Assembly (NCBI GenBank): GCA_030674185.1
Contig: CM060312.1
Span: forward strand, 32,647,813-32,711,812
Length of the DNA stretch: 64,000 nt
Reading direction: 5' to 3'
Source of the DNA: Monoplex corrugatus
Lineage: Eukaryota > Mollusca > Gastropoda > Littorinimorpha > Ranellidae
Part shown: in pieces, positions 11,094-22,210 of the stretch
Layout of the letters: the number at the start of each line of letters is the position of its first letter
Numbering within the stretch: position 1 is the stretch's first letter
Notes under the pieces: model-generated
What the model was told of the DNA's origin: nothing
The model's input: only the letters and a program-made list of their open reading frames with translations
Database searches by the model: none
Position numbers and translations under genes: made by a program

Positions 11094-11286
11094 TTAACCC
11101 TTTGACCCCCGCACCCTGTCCACCAGGATCCTGTGTTGCCAGCCATGCTAGCAAAGCAAAAACTGAACCCTTTGATTCTCTCACCCTATCCACCAGCTTC
11201 CTGCAGGAAGCTGGTGGATAGGGTGAGAGAATCAAAGGGTTCAGTTTTGGCAGTTGGTGGATAGGGTGCGGGAGTGAAAGCGTTAA
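11094..11286 (+). mobile_element. Compact TTAA MITE with an inner palindrome
   Basis: The left end is TTAACCCTTTGACCCCCGCA and the right end GGGAGTGAAAGCGTTAA. Inside lies CCTTTGATTCTCTCACCCTA, then a long hairpin centred on TTCCTGCAGGAA with arms of roughly 40 bp. The left spacer contains CATGCTAGCAAAGCAAAAAC. It matches the copies at 13085, 16444 and 24484 and the ends of the expanded copy at 8861. No coding capacity. Confidence 0.88.
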
Positions 11287-11584
11287 AGGTTGGCAGCAAA
11301 CAGGCCAGTTTTTCAATGTTGCGGGCTGGGATTGAACACAAGACATCGAATCTGAAGTACACGGCTCTGTCAGATGGGCCAGCTGACAAGCTGCCAGTTC
11401 CTACTGTTGTGAGCTGGGGTGCATGCTGATACGATTTTCCACAAAGCGTTTGCTTGTTGTTGTGTTTGTTATATATATATATATGTGTGTGTGTCATTAT
11501 GTATCAACCCGCAGCCATTATCTTGTTGTACCAGAGGTAAACGTAGAATTTAGTTAATTCTCTTGTATCCCAGAAATTGTATTT

Positions 11585-11715
11585 TGTATTAGAGATGTGT
11601 AGTGTGTGTGTGTGTGTGAGTGAGTGTGTGTGTATACGTAATGTATGTGTGTGCGTGCATGTGAGCGCGTGCGCACGTCTGTGCGTGTGTATGTGTGTGT
11701 AAATGTGCGCGCACA
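11585..11715. repeat. Imperfect (GT)n microsatellite
   Basis: GT-rich repeat with GAGT and GCGC interruptions. Short open frames here are low-complexity. Confidence 0.8.
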
Positions 11716-11794
11716 CTCCAGGCAGCTACTCTGCATTTGAATATAGATAAGTTTGATGTGGTCATACAAATCTATGCCTTCTTAATGTAGAATA

Positions 11795-12210
11795 ATCGTG
11801 ATGCTGACAACAATAATGATAATGATAATAATAACAGTGATACTACTACTACAACAAGTACTACTACTAATAAACGTTAACAACCTGAATGAAGTATAAT
11901 CACAATGCTGACAACAATAATGATAATGATAATAATAACAGTGATACTACTACTACAACAAGTACTACTACTAATAAAGGTTAACAACCTGAATGAAGTA
12001 TAATCACAATGCTGACAACAATAATGATAATAATAACAGTGATATTACTACTACAACAAGTACTACTACTAATAAACGTTAACAACCTGAATGAAGTATA
12101 ATCACAATGCTGACAACAACAATGATAATGATATTAATAACCATGACACTGCTACAACAATGACACCGCTACAATAACTACTAACAACAATAAACATTAA
12201 CAACGACAAC
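11795..12210. repeat. 104-bp tandem repeat, about 4 copies, AAT/ACT-rich
   Basis: The anchor CAATGCTGACAACAATAATG recurs at about 11797, 11901, 12005 and 12103 (spacings 104, 104 and 98). The third unit lacks a 6-bp TGATAA step. Each unit holds (AAT)n, (ACT)n and a shared AACGTTAACAACCTGAATG segment. The last copy decays into (AAC)n and (GAT)n near 12240-12290. Confidence 0.88.
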
Positions 12211-12263
12211 AACACCAGCAAGAACAACAACTATGATGATGAGGAGGAGGAGGAGGTTGAGGG

Positions 12264-12295
<32 letters not shown>

Positions 12296-12299
12296 CATG

Positions 12300-12731
12300 G
12301 CTTGTCTTGCATTTCGCACTTCCTCGGTAGCTTTTTTTTTTTTTTTCTATTGTTTTAACCGTGTGCGTGTTGCTGCGTCCGTTTCTTTGTTTGTTTGTTT
12401 TTGTTTGTTTGCATGATTTTTCTTCTTTTTTTTTCTCACCCTTTTAGTGACAGTTGCTTACTTTCAAGTTAGAACGTTACAGTTTCATAACATGCAACAT
12501 GGCTTCAGTACACAACAAAACCCAAAAACACAAAAATTACATAAAAAACGGAAAAGCAAAAGCGAATACGAACACAGACAGCAAAAGAAAACACAATAAA
12601 ACCCCACACACATACAAGTAATGATAATGATGATGATAATAATAATAATAATAACAATAATAACAACAATAAGAAGAAGAACTGGGTTGCTCTATGAATG
12701 TGTGGGTGACATTTTGTTTGTTCGTTGCTGC

Positions 12732-12765
<34 letters not shown>

Positions 12766-13035
12766 AGGAGGAATTCTTTCTTTTTTTTTTTTTTATCTGC
12801 TGCTATGTAAAGTGCTACGAGCATACTTAATATGAGCTGTTCGTGCCATGCAACTGAAATCATTATTGTTATTAATATTATTATTATTACTATATTATCA
12901 TTATCATTTTTATCATCATCATCGTTACTATTATTATTATTACCATTGTCGTCGTCGTCATCATCGTCGTCGTCGTCATCATCATCATCGTCATTATTAT
13001 CATTGTTATTATTATTGTTGTTGTTGTTGCTGTAA
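12300..13035. repeat. AT-rich spacer with trinucleotide repeats (AAT)n, (GTT)n, (ATT)n, (GTC)n
   Basis: T-rich sequence at 12300-12480 has no feature. (AAT/AAC)n lies at 12625-12680, (TTG)n at 12725-12765, a T run at 12779-12794 and (ATT/ATC/GTC)n at 12860-13035. The long Asn/Asp-rich frame on the minus strand is a repeat artefact. Confidence 0.8.
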
Positions 13036-13084
13036 GGCGCCAAAGTTTGATTCAAGAATCAAACCAAAACGCGCATTCTCATCA

Positions 13085-13227
13085 TTAACCCTTTGACTCC
13101 TGCACCCCATCTACCAAGTGCAAATACTAACACTTTGACTCCCTCACCCTTTCCACCAGCTTCCTGCAGGAAGCTGGTGGAAAGGGTGAGGGAGTCAAAG
13201 GGTTAAGTTTTTGCTTTGCTAGTATGA
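13085..13227 (+). mobile_element. TTAA MITE, right end missing where a LINE begins
   Basis: It begins TTAACCCTTTGACTCCTGCA. An essentially perfect hairpin follows at about 13132-13206, arms CTTTGACTCCCTCACCC plus TTTCCACCAGCTTCCTGCAGG, then TTAAGTTTTTGCTTTGCTAG. Full copies continue about 60 bp to a closing TTAA. Here the sequence changes at about 13228 into LINE family B. Confidence 0.85.
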
Positions 13228-14370
13228 TTACATCCTAAGAACTATCATAGAGAGGTCAATTGAGATGAATAAGGATTTGTATTTATGCTTTGTTGACTAT
13301 ACCAAGGCTTTCGATCGGGTACGACATGATGAATTGATCAACCAACTGGAGAGACTCAATGTTGATGGAAAAGATCTACGAATAATCAGGAATATGTACT
13401 GGGAACAAACAGCTGCAATGAGAATAGAAAACAATATAAGCTCTTTTCAAAACATCAAAACAGGAGTCAGACAGGGTTGTGTTTTGTCACCAGATCGTTT
13501 TCACTATATAGCGAAAACATCATGAGAAACCTAGAAGAAGACCCTGGATTAAAGGTTGGAGGGAAAATGATAAACAACATTCGGTACGCAGATGACACCG
13601 TGCTAATTGCAGAAAATGAAAGGGACCTACAAAACCTATGAATATACTAGAAACAGAAAGCAAAGGTAAGGGGTTGGAACTAAACAGCAGGAAGACTGAA
13701 GTCATGGTGATCAGTACAAAAATGAAATCCCCTCATGCAAAATAAAAACAAATGGCACAACCTTGACACAGGTTAATAAGTTCAAATACCTGGGAACGGT
13801 CATTTCATCAGACGGCAGAAGCACATCGGAAATAGCTGGCAGAATCGGCCAAGCCAAAACAGCATTCAAGAAGATGACAAGCATTCTTACCAACAAATGT
13901 CTATCAATTAACATCAGAAAGAGAGTCCTTGAATGTTATATAGAACCAATACTGTTGTACGGATGCGAGGCGTGGACTGTCAGCAAGCAAAGCCAGAGCA
14001 GGATCGAGGCAGCCGAGATGTGGTTTCTAAGAAGAATGTTGAGAGTTCCATGGACAGCAAAGAAAACAAGCGAGACAGTCTTGATGGAGACAGACACAAG
14101 TAGATCACTCATAAGGAAGATTAGGAAAAGACAGGCAACATTTGTAGGCCATTTTATGAAGAAGGGGGATTTGCAGCACCTGGTCAAAACGGGGAAGCTG
14201 GAGGGAAAGAGAGCACCAGGTAGAGAAAATGCTGGACGGACTTGCAGATTGGCTGGGGACGAGAAGGGTGGGGGAGATGCTAGGGGCAACGAGAGAGATA
14301 GAGACAGATGGAAGTCCATGATCGCCAACGCCATGCGGCAGGGCACCTGATGATGATGATGATGATGCGG
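13228..14370 (+). mobile_element. LINE family B, longest copy: RT domain to 3' tail, with frameshifts
   Basis: Reading along the strand gives LYLCFVDYTKAFDRVRHDEL (RT box with the first catalytic Asp), KTGVRQGCVLSP (GVRQGCVLSP box), NNIRYADDTVLIAENERDLQ (YADD box), then from 13763 FKYLGTVISSDG, AGRIGQAKTAFKK, LYGCEAWTVSKQ and FLRRMLRVPWTAKKTSETVL. The C-terminal RKRQATFVGHFMKKGDL and IANAMRQGT end at a TGA in a (GAT)n tail. Frameshifts near 13498 and 13640 break the reading frame. The endonuclease and N-terminus are absent, so the copy is 5'-truncated. Clade (RTE-like or another) cannot be fixed by eye. Confidence 0.9.
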
Positions 14371-14373
14371 CTG

Positions 14374-14652
14374 TCAAGTAGACGGGGGGAGATCGTTCCA
14401 GTTGTATGAACCAGACACAGGAAAAGAAAGACTGTGGTACAATTGTGTCGAAGAATTTGTGAACAAGCTGTATCTTTTTGGGGTACCAAGGAACGAATTT
14501 AGTACAAAATGCAGGTAAATGGTTTGGAAAGCAGACACAAGAGAAAGTCTGGTGCGGACAAAGAGGGCATGACAGGGGAAAGAGAAACCCATAAAAGAAA
14601 ACTGAATAGTTTCTGTGTTTCTAGAACAGGAAACGACTTTAACAAACAACAA
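14374..14652 (-). mobile_element. Possible C-terminal LINE remnant
   Basis: A 92-codon minus-strand frame ends with HSLSFPVSGSYNWNDLPPST. An (R/S)-x-F-x-x-x-G-x-x-x-W-N-x-L-P pattern is common near the C-terminus of L2/CR1/Jockey-type RT proteins. Nothing else in the frame is recognised. It abuts the (GAT)n tail of the LINE copy before it. Confidence 0.35.
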
Positions 14653-14714
14653 ATTCTGCGTCTGCGCTGATATTATGTTTTGTTTTGTAATTTATCATTG
14701 TGTCGTCACCATTG

Positions 14715-14910
14715 TGTGATGATGATGATGATTATTATTTTCCTTCTCCACCTCCTAATATCATCATCATCATCGTTATTATTATTGTTATTGTTGTTAT
14801 AATAATTATTATTGTTATTAATGTTATTGTTGTTATCATTATCATCACTATTAATACTGTTTTTGTCATCATCATCATCATTATTACCTTTATCATCATC
14901 ATAGTTCAGT
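14715..14910. repeat. (ATT)n/(ATC)n trinucleotide tract
   Basis: A mixed ATT, ATC and GTT repeat. The overlapping open frames are low-complexity Ile/Val or Asn/Asp runs. Confidence 0.85.
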
Positions 14911-14929
14911 TGCAACATTACTAACAATA

Positions 14930-16440
14930 TGGAATAGGGTACAGCTGAATGTGTCTCATAACTACACTGAGAACATTGGACAGCGATCTGGAAGAGATCC
15001 TTACTGCTCAAGGACCAGCTTTAGAAGAATGGTGCCCATTCATTTCTCTCTCTGCTTTAGCTGTCACAACCATGAAGAAGGCCAGATACGCATTGACATA
15101 TGGGTGGACTGGATGCAGCATGTGCCAGACTTTTTTTTTTTTTTTGTCAAGCTTTTGGATTTTTTTTCCTTGTATGTTACAATGTCATTTGGCAGATTCT
15201 TTTTAACTCATAGTATAAGGACATTTTGTGAAATGTCAGTAAAAACCATGATGGCTACCTCAGAATATTAACCCCCGAGTGGGAAGTCCCGACAGAGTAC
15301 TGTCTTGTTGTTTTGAGTTCCTTAAACCCTTTCGAAATTTCGCTGAAATAATAACTGGGATTTAATGGAGCATGGACTGTTTTTTCATGTGTGTGTGTGT
15401 GTGTGTGTGTCATCCATTTCTCAGTCTGTATGTTTATATAACCTCGTATTATTTTCATATCGCAATTTCATATTTTTACCTGTGTTGCAAATAGCTTTGA
15501 GAATTAAACGTGTATCAAAAGTGTGGGGCGTGTGCATGTGTATGTATGCGTTTGTGTGTGTGTGTGTAAGGAGGTGGTTGCTTCGGGGGTTTTGTGTGTA
15601 TCCGTGAGAGAGAGGAGGAGACAGAGGGAGAGAGACAGACGGACAGACAGACAGACAGAAGGTATGTGAGAGAGAGAGAGAGAGAGAGCAGTCGGGTGGC
15701 TTTCATGGGAAATAACTAAGCAAGCCAAACCCCTTTTCTCTGACATTCTATCATAAACAGTTGTCTCTCTTCTTGTTCTAGGCTTTCGAAACTCGGAATA
15801 AATGATATTAACATACATGTATAATTATTGGAAACTTTCAAACGAAATGGAACTAACTGAGTTGAACTAAAGGAATGAAGCTAACATCACAACTATTTTT
15901 GTTTCTGTTAAGAAATAAATAATGAAACAAAACTTGCACATGACAGGTCTGCAGTTCTGGCTAAACAAACCAATCTCAGATGGAAAGACAGGAACTCCGA
16001 CATCGCTCTCGATATAGTTTGAACTTATTATATGTACTCGTACTAGTAATCTTCCTAGCACCCATGCGAGTCATGCACTTTGACAACAACTCTACCAAGG
16101 AAGGTTTAGGCAACAGAGATGGGAAGATTCAAAAGACACTGATGGAATCTTTTATACCGACTATATTCATTACAAACCATAAAGTGCAAAAACAAATTGC
16201 CCAATACTTGTCTGAAATACTAAATTCCGCTATTGCTCGTCCTAAGAACTTGTGATGAGAAAGGAGGAGGGTTGTACGAGGGGCTTTTGACCCCTCCCGG
16301 TCAAAAAATAAATTAAAAAGTGGGGGGGGGGGGGGGGACTAAAACACGTCAATAAACATAAACATATCAACGTATATTTCGATCTTGGGAGAAGATGGAT
16401 CTCCAAGCAAGAGGTTCTATGACGCCGGACAGTTAAACAG
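14930..16440. other. Stretch without a supported gene; small microsatellites
   Basis: It contains T runs at 15130, (GT)n at 15388-15410, (GT)n at 15525-15565, a (GA)n/(CAGA)n stretch at 15605-15690 and a G run at 16322-16337. Frames of 85-106 codons at 14949-15271 and 91 codons at 15980-16255 are not low-complexity but match nothing I recognise, and no convincing start or splice sites frame them. Confidence 0.5.
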
Positions 16441-16443
16441 ACT

Positions 16444-16637
16444 TTAACCCTCTGACTCCCATACCCTATCCACCAACTGAAAAAAAGTTAACCCTTTGAC
16501 TTCCTCACTTTATCTACCAGCTTCCTTCAACAAGCTGGTGGGTAAAGTAAGGTAGTCAAAGGGTTAAGTTTTTGCTTTGCTAGCATGGTTGTCAGTGCAG
16601 GATGATGGTGGACAGGGCGCGCGAGTCAAAGGGTTAA
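16444..16637 (+). mobile_element. Compact TTAA MITE (full length)
   Basis: It starts TTAACCCTCTGACTCCCATA and ends GCGAGTCAAAGGGTTAA. An inner TTAACCCTTTGACTTCCTCA arm pairs with GTAGTCAAAGGGTTAA across a centre at about 16520. The right spacer reads GTTTTTGCTTTGCTAGCATG. Size 194 bp, very close to the copy at 11094. The outer TTAA pairs suggest insertion at TTAA. Confidence 0.88.
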
Positions 16638-16680
16638 AAACTGCCTGGCCGACGACCGTCATTACACATAGCACCATGAA

Positions 16681-16830
16681 GTGAAAGCAGACATGAAGAA
16701 GACAGGCTGCATCAGGGGACACAACTGGAGCAGTTGGCTCAGGTGTGATTGCTGGACAGCCTCTGTTGGCGACCTACGTCCCAGGCGGGACAACAGACGT
16801 GAATGGGATGAGATAAGATGAGGAACAATA
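16681..16830 (+). mobile_element. Possible LINE 3' remnant
   Basis: One frame reads CDCWTASVGDLRPRRDNRRE, which resembles the R-D-x-x-W-R-x-x-V-x-x-L ending of some LINE ORF2 proteins. It is short and broken, so this is a weak call. Confidence 0.25.
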
Positions 16831-16919
16831 ACTGCTCCTGTCCACAGGAAAGAGGACAAAGCCGACATGGTATGGTCATGTGACAAGATCCAGTTGAAAT
16901 GAAAGTGAAATAAAATGAT

Positions 16920-17390
16920 CACTTTCCAACGGTACAGATATTAGCATATGGACCAACTGCTGTTGCTACTCTACTACTATTAAAATAAAAGAAATTAGGA
17001 CATTGCAAAAAATCAAAATTCTTAACATAACTGACAGAAATATCAATACAAGGAAAACAACAACAACAAAAAGACAACAAACAATCAAAACAAACAAATA
17101 AACACACAAACAAAAAAGTAAAGCAAAAAATGTTACCAAGAATATTTAAAAATGTATAGACATATTCAAATGTGTGCCTGCATGCATGCGTGTGTACATG
17201 CATACGTGTGTGTGTCTGCAAGCATGCGTGTGTGTGTCTGCAAGCATGCGTGTGTGTGAGTGCGTGTTTTCAGTTTTGATTTAAGAACAACGGTAATATT
17301 CAATTTCATGGCATGATTACAAACATCACTTACACCTACTATGATCACACCAAACTGGCTACAGTAATCATGCATGCATTCTAACAAAGT
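16920..17390. other. AT-rich spacer with AAAC and GTGT repeats
   Basis: Contains CAAACA-rich sequence at 17050-17130 and a repeated CTGCAAGCATGCGTGTGTGT motif at 17160-17260. No gene is supported. Confidence 0.6.
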
Positions 17391-17399
17391 ATTTTGGTA

Positions 17400-17800
17400 C
17401 TATTACCAGCGTTAACAATATCAATATTTTGCGGACAACTTCCTGAATACTTAGGCCACTGATGTTAGTTATGTTTTCGATGTGTGAGATTGGAGGTCAG
17501 CCTTTCTTCCCTTTTGCCTCTGTTTTGCCTTGAAAAATGGTTACCATGAGGTCCGTGTTCTTGCTACGTGAGACATGGCCAATGTATTTTAGTCTTCTCT
17601 TTTTGATGTCTGCTAGTAATTTTCTGGTGGTATCAAGTTCTTCCAGAACACTTTCATTAATTCTTCAACCTGTCCATTTGAAACGTGGTAGTCTCCGATA
17701 AAACTACATTTCAGCTGCTTCATTTTGTTCAGATAGTGTTGAGTTGGACCATTTTTGCTTTGCCATTCACTTACCCATAAGCATATGAAACGGAGTCAAC
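17400..17800 (-). mobile_element. LINE family A-like 3' end
   Basis: The minus strand reads KKRRLKYIGHVSRSKNTDLM, then VTIFQGKTEAKGKKG and a later HIENITNISGLS. The K-x-R-x-L-x-Y-x-G-H-x-x-R box followed by a G-K-x-E-G/A-K basic run is the usual C-terminus of LINE ORF2 proteins. Earlier sequence near 17640-17680 reads SVLEELDTTRK. Stops interrupt the frame. It differs from family B (which has GHFMRKGEL and GRPRGKILDG). Confidence 0.7.
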
Positions 17801-17904
17801 CAATGCAGCGTTCATCTGCACAGCGCCCTTATGTCTAGGGGGTTGCAAAATCCTCATAAGGCGTAGGTAAATGACAATCAGAATTGGTTGGTTTGGTTCA
17901 TTGG

Positions 17905-18105
17905 TTGATATGTGAGAGAGAGACGGGGTAGAGAGAGGGAGGAAGGGGCGGAGAAAGAGAGGGGGAGAAGGACAGAGAGAGAAGGGGGAAGCAGGGAAGA
18001 GACAGAGAGAAGAGAGAGAGTGTGTGTTGTGTGTGTGTGTGGTGTGTGTGTGTGTGTGTGTGTGTGTTGTGTGTGTGTTGTGTGTGTGTGTGTGTGTGTG
18101 TGTTG
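17905..18105. repeat. (GA)n then (GT)n compound microsatellite
   Basis: GA-rich at 17905-18020 followed by GT with GTTGT interruptions at 18021-18105. The GA-next-to-GT arrangement recurs at 37260, 41850-42330, 44205-44660 and 47900-48370. Confidence 0.88.
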
Positions 18106-18339
18106 TTTTAAAAAAGATAACAACCGAACCATTAAAACATGTGCATTTCACTGTCAAAAAAGTGGGACAAAATTCAAGATGCAGTTGTGTTTATCAAGTG
18201 CGCATAAGGAAACCGTACAAGTAAAGAAGACATCGAAGCATACCGACGATTTCCTTTTTATTTCCTCCAATAAAACATAAAAACAATAACAGAAGTTACC
18301 CATAGAAGCGACAGCTATCCAAATGAACAATACTATTTC

Positions 18340-20311
18340 TTGAGAATCATATCAGTGACCTCGATAGTATCTCCACAAAGCTTACATGTAAGTATAACAA
18401 AGAAACATGGACTCATCCAGTGTCTTTTTAGCAAAGTCATAGAAATCATGGCACTGAAATTGGGAACCATTATCAAAAACAACGATCTCGGAAATGCCAT
18501 GAGTAGCACACATCAGGCACAACTTGTTGGTTAACTGAGGTGGCTCTGATGGGATGTAGCTAGCAAATCTCCAGCTGTGATATTAAGCTACCGCCACGAG
18601 GAAGTATTTCCCCAAATGTGAGCAAAGACCAGCACCAAATTGTTGCCACGGGTGCTCTGACAACAGTGTCGTGTGGACGTTGTTCTCGGCACACTCTGCA
18701 CATGTCAACAAAAGTCACTCCACCAAACAACAGTGTGAACATTCTGTTTGCACTTGTTTAGTCTTCGGTGCATTTCGTGGAGCTTGTGGAGTAAGTCATT
18801 GCGTTGGCTGGATGAGACAATGATCTGATACCACCAGGCCATCGACGACAGACAGCTCCCCTGAACCTGCTGGTAGTGCTACAGTTGTGCAGCAGCAACT
18901 GATTGGCATCCATTTCAAGCTGTAGCTGGTGACTTGTTGTAGATTTAGGTCATGACCTGTAGCAGCACGGAACTCACTCATGCTCATCATCTTTGAGTTG
19001 ACGTAGGTGGTTACTACTTCAGACAGATCAACCTCATCTCCAGAATAAGGCACTGGGTTCCTAGAGCAGTAGGACATCGGCTATGATGATCTCTTTACCT
19101 GCAACATGTATACATTAAAGTTGAACCCCATGAGACGAATCAGGAGTCTATGACATTAGCGTACAGTTGATGTTTTTCATGCTCATAAACAATTACAGCG
19201 GCTTATGATCTGTTTGTTATACCGCGAATCTATCCAGACCAAGCAGGTACTTGGAAAATTTTTCTCATACAAACACTAGACGCTCCTTTTCATTTTGACT
19301 ATACTTGGTCTGCTCATACCGTCTTACCCAAGTGATGGACATGCTTCTCTACATTCCACTGCATCAGTGTAACTACTGCTTTCAATGAAATCCAAGCACT
19401 ACAGATAATGATATCTGCTGCTGCAGAGCAGCGATAACTTGTTGCTGAGCTGGTCCCCAACACTAAGCTGTTTTGTTGTTTGTTTGTTGTTGTTTGTTTT
19501 GTAGCAAAGTTTGTGATTGGCTTTAGTGTTGTGGCCCATGTGAGACAAATTTAGAAATATAGTTCAGTATGCCACACACTGCACTTAGTTCAGCCACAGA
19601 AATTATTGCAGGCACATTCCTAGTAGACTTTACCTTGTTGGGATTTGGATAAACTCCCTCCTGGCTAATGATGTGCCCAAAGTGTTTCCCTTCTTTCTCT
19701 GTCACATGACATTTGGATTATTAAGCTTCAGTCCACATCTTTCTAGTCTCTTCAGCATGCTTCTAGACGGTGGTCATGTTCTTCCATGGTACGATAGTGT
19801 CATCCATAGTGTTTCACAGTCTTCTAATCCCTGGAGAGTCTCTTTCATTTCATGTTGGAAGACCTCTGGCCCAAGAGATGTACCCTTGGATACCTGCTGG
19901 AAACAGAAACACCCAAACAGAGTTATGAAGGCAGTAAACTTCATACTCTGTTCCTGTTGAGCACCTGAAAGAATCCCAAAGAATGTAGAAAGTACCATAG
20001 TACCAGACATCTTTAGCACGATGTTATCCAAATTGGGAATGAGATGCTGAGGTCTCTTTTCTGCTGTGTTTACTTTCTTGTGATCTACACATAGCCTTTT
20101 GGTGATGTTAGGCTTCATGACCAGGATCATCAACACACACCAGTCTACTGGCTCTGTCACTTCTCGAATAATCCGAACTGCGTCCACGTGCTCTAACTGA
20201 GCGTTTACTTTCTTCTGGAGAAAGAATGGCACACGGCGTGCTGTGGTAACACCATAGGGTGTAGCATAATCCCTGAGTTTGATGAAAATGGATCACTTTG
20301 CAGTTTGTCAG
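18340..20311 (-). mobile_element. Ty3/Gypsy-type retrotransposon pol remnant (RT, RNase H, integrase)
   Basis: Read 3' to 5' along the + strand this is a Gypsy pol. RT opens near 20300 with ATPYGVTTARRVPFFLQKKV, continues EPVDWCVLMILVMKPN, RLCVDHKKVN and FITLFGCFCF, then an M-D-D-T box near 19800 (in a shifted frame) and HFGHIISQEGVYPNPNKVKS near 19680. RNase H ends near 19100 with LIRLMGFNFNVYM. A SRNPVPYSGDEVDLSE linker follows at about 19060. Integrase is seen as a C-x-x-C near 18690 and as CATHGISEIVVFDNGSQF (the D-N-G box) near 18460. Several frameshifts and stops show it is dead. No LTR was recognised. An animal retrotransposon of this class is assigned by motif only. Confidence 0.88.
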
Positions 20312-22210
20312 GTCGCAGTCGTCTGGTGCCGACTTTGTTCTTGCTTTGTTCTTGCTAAGCCTTGACTGGATTATCGTTTTGGAACCAAGGTTTTTGTGGC
20401 CCCGTGGTTGCCTTGGTTACAGGTGGATTTTCGAGGTTGTTCTCTCTTGAGAGTCTAATTTCTGTTAAGGAAATATTTTCTCGGTAGGGCTTGTTTCCCT
20501 TGCTGCTTTTTTTTTGTTTTTTTGTTTTTTGTTTGTTTGTGTGTCTGTAGGTCTGTGTTCCAAGGGGCGAGTCACTCTCTATTTCTGTTGAACCTATGAA
20601 TCACGCTTTTTAGGCGGATTCAGTGGATTGTGGGGCCAATCTGAGTTCAGGTCTGATTTTGAGTTTTCATTATACTGACTTTCTAGTCAGTCGGTCGAAT
20701 ATCTGTGTTGCTGGAAGGGTGTTGGTTCCTTTCCTCCGAGATAACCTGGTTACCTGGTGACAGGTTATAAGTGAACTTATGATTTAGCTCGGGTTCACTT
20801 TCGAGGCACTTCTATGTTCATCTATGTTCACCCCGTAGACCAGTTAAGTGAACTTGGCAAGGGTGATGTGTCGTTTGTACGAGTTTGTGCTGTTTCTGTG
20901 GTGCTCCAATCTCTATGGCGTCTTGAGGAGCAGACGAGAATTCTGTGGAGACCAGTGCAGTTTCTGCGACTCTGTTGAAGAGGTGAGTAGTAGGTGGGAC
21001 CTTGGTGTAAAATTGGAAATTGAGCTTTTCAGTTGCAGATGGGTGGAAGCAGTCCCATTTGTGTTGTAAATTAGTATACAGTTAGTTTATTTTGCAGGTC
21101 GGTTGCGTTTTAGATTGTCCTAGGTGCAGTGCTGCAGCTTTAATTGTGTTTTGTGAATTATCGCAAATTGTGAGAAATTGTATCTTGAATGGTTTAATGA
21201 ACCTAAATTGGGTCGTATTTGGGCTAGCTTATTTTGGGTTGGTTGTTGCTGATTTGTATGGGCGTGTTAGTTACGCTATTGGTTATGTTGTGGTGGTGTT
21301 TACGTTTATGGTTCCAATTTCTGGTTTCCTTCAGTTATAAACTTGTTTGACAGGTTTGCCCAACCGGTTTGTGGGCTATCGCGACGGAGGTTTGGATTAG
21401 GTTTTATTCGTCATCGTTGAGATGTAAATTTGTGAATATTTTGATTCTCTGCGCCTTTGGTGGATGGATGGGCCTAGCGTTGGGGAACCTAACCTATAAC
21501 CTAGGATAACCAATTAAGTTTGCTGACAATAAATATTTGTGTTTATTGTTTGAGGATAGACCTAGAGGAGGTTACCGTTGAAGATAAGAGTAATGTGTGT
21601 GATGTGACAGACTTGCAGTTTGTCAGAAGAAATTAATGATAAAATGGCATGTAACTCTATTTTCGATGCCAGTGTGTAATTGTGGCTATCATTAAGGGCC
21701 GGTTAATGTGTTAATGGTGTTCTGGGCCCATTGTCATGATTACATTCGAGGGACGCATTTATGTGGAGTTTGTCCTGGAAGCTTTATTGGTGATTGTAAA
21801 TGAGTTTTTGCAGTCGTGCCCATAGTATCGGTTTGTTTGGGTGTGTCTGATGATTTGTGTGTTCGCTTGTCTCGTTAAAATGTTGACGTAGGAGAGGGGT
21901 TATTTCTTTTCCTGTGATATGTAGTCAACCACCGATTATTTGTATTTTCTACAGGTGACTTGTTTCCCTTTTTGGGACAAGCCCCCTTGGATCAGCTTCT
22001 TTTCTGGGACCAGTCCCGGGTTACCAGTCCTGCATCGTGCTCTTTGCATGCTGTTATTCCAGCTGTCGAAGTTGAAAACCTTTGCCCTGCAACCTCTACA
22101 GCACAGAATCCACTCTCGACTACCTTTCATTAGATCTCCATGGGAAGCACTGGCGATTCGGGGTGACTGCAGTTGGCTGCGGCGCGTGTGAGGAGTGAAG
22201 TCCTTTGGTC
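20312..22210. mobile_element. Unassigned ~1.9 kb insertion inside the Gypsy element
   Basis: The Gypsy reading frame stops at about 20311 (RT side) and resumes at about 22210 (protease side). The GT-rich sequence between matches nothing coding that I recognise. The 14-mer TTGCAGTTTGTCAG occurs at 20298-20311 (the RT edge) and again at 21613-21626, where the sequence after it is still foreign. Other marks are a direct repeat TTTGTTCTTGC at about 20334-20356, AAGTGAAC repeats at 20770-20855, an AATAAA at about 21529, and a splice-acceptor-like TTTTCTACAG at about 21944-21953. It could be an LTR plus leader of another retroelement. Confidence 0.5.

Noticed and set aside
12537..13055. 172-codon minus-strand Asn/Asp-rich frame
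   Set aside because: Trinucleotide repeat translation.
15980..16255. 91-codon plus-strand frame
   Set aside because: No recognisable motif, uncertain start and no splice sites; not strong enough to call.
18560..20296. Treating the minus-strand RT and integrase frames as host genes
   Set aside because: They are pieces of one Ty3/Gypsy element with frameshifts and stops.
20848..21340. Two plus-strand frames of 73 and 82 codons
   Set aside because: They are in GT-rich inserted DNA with biased Val/Leu/Phe content and no motif.
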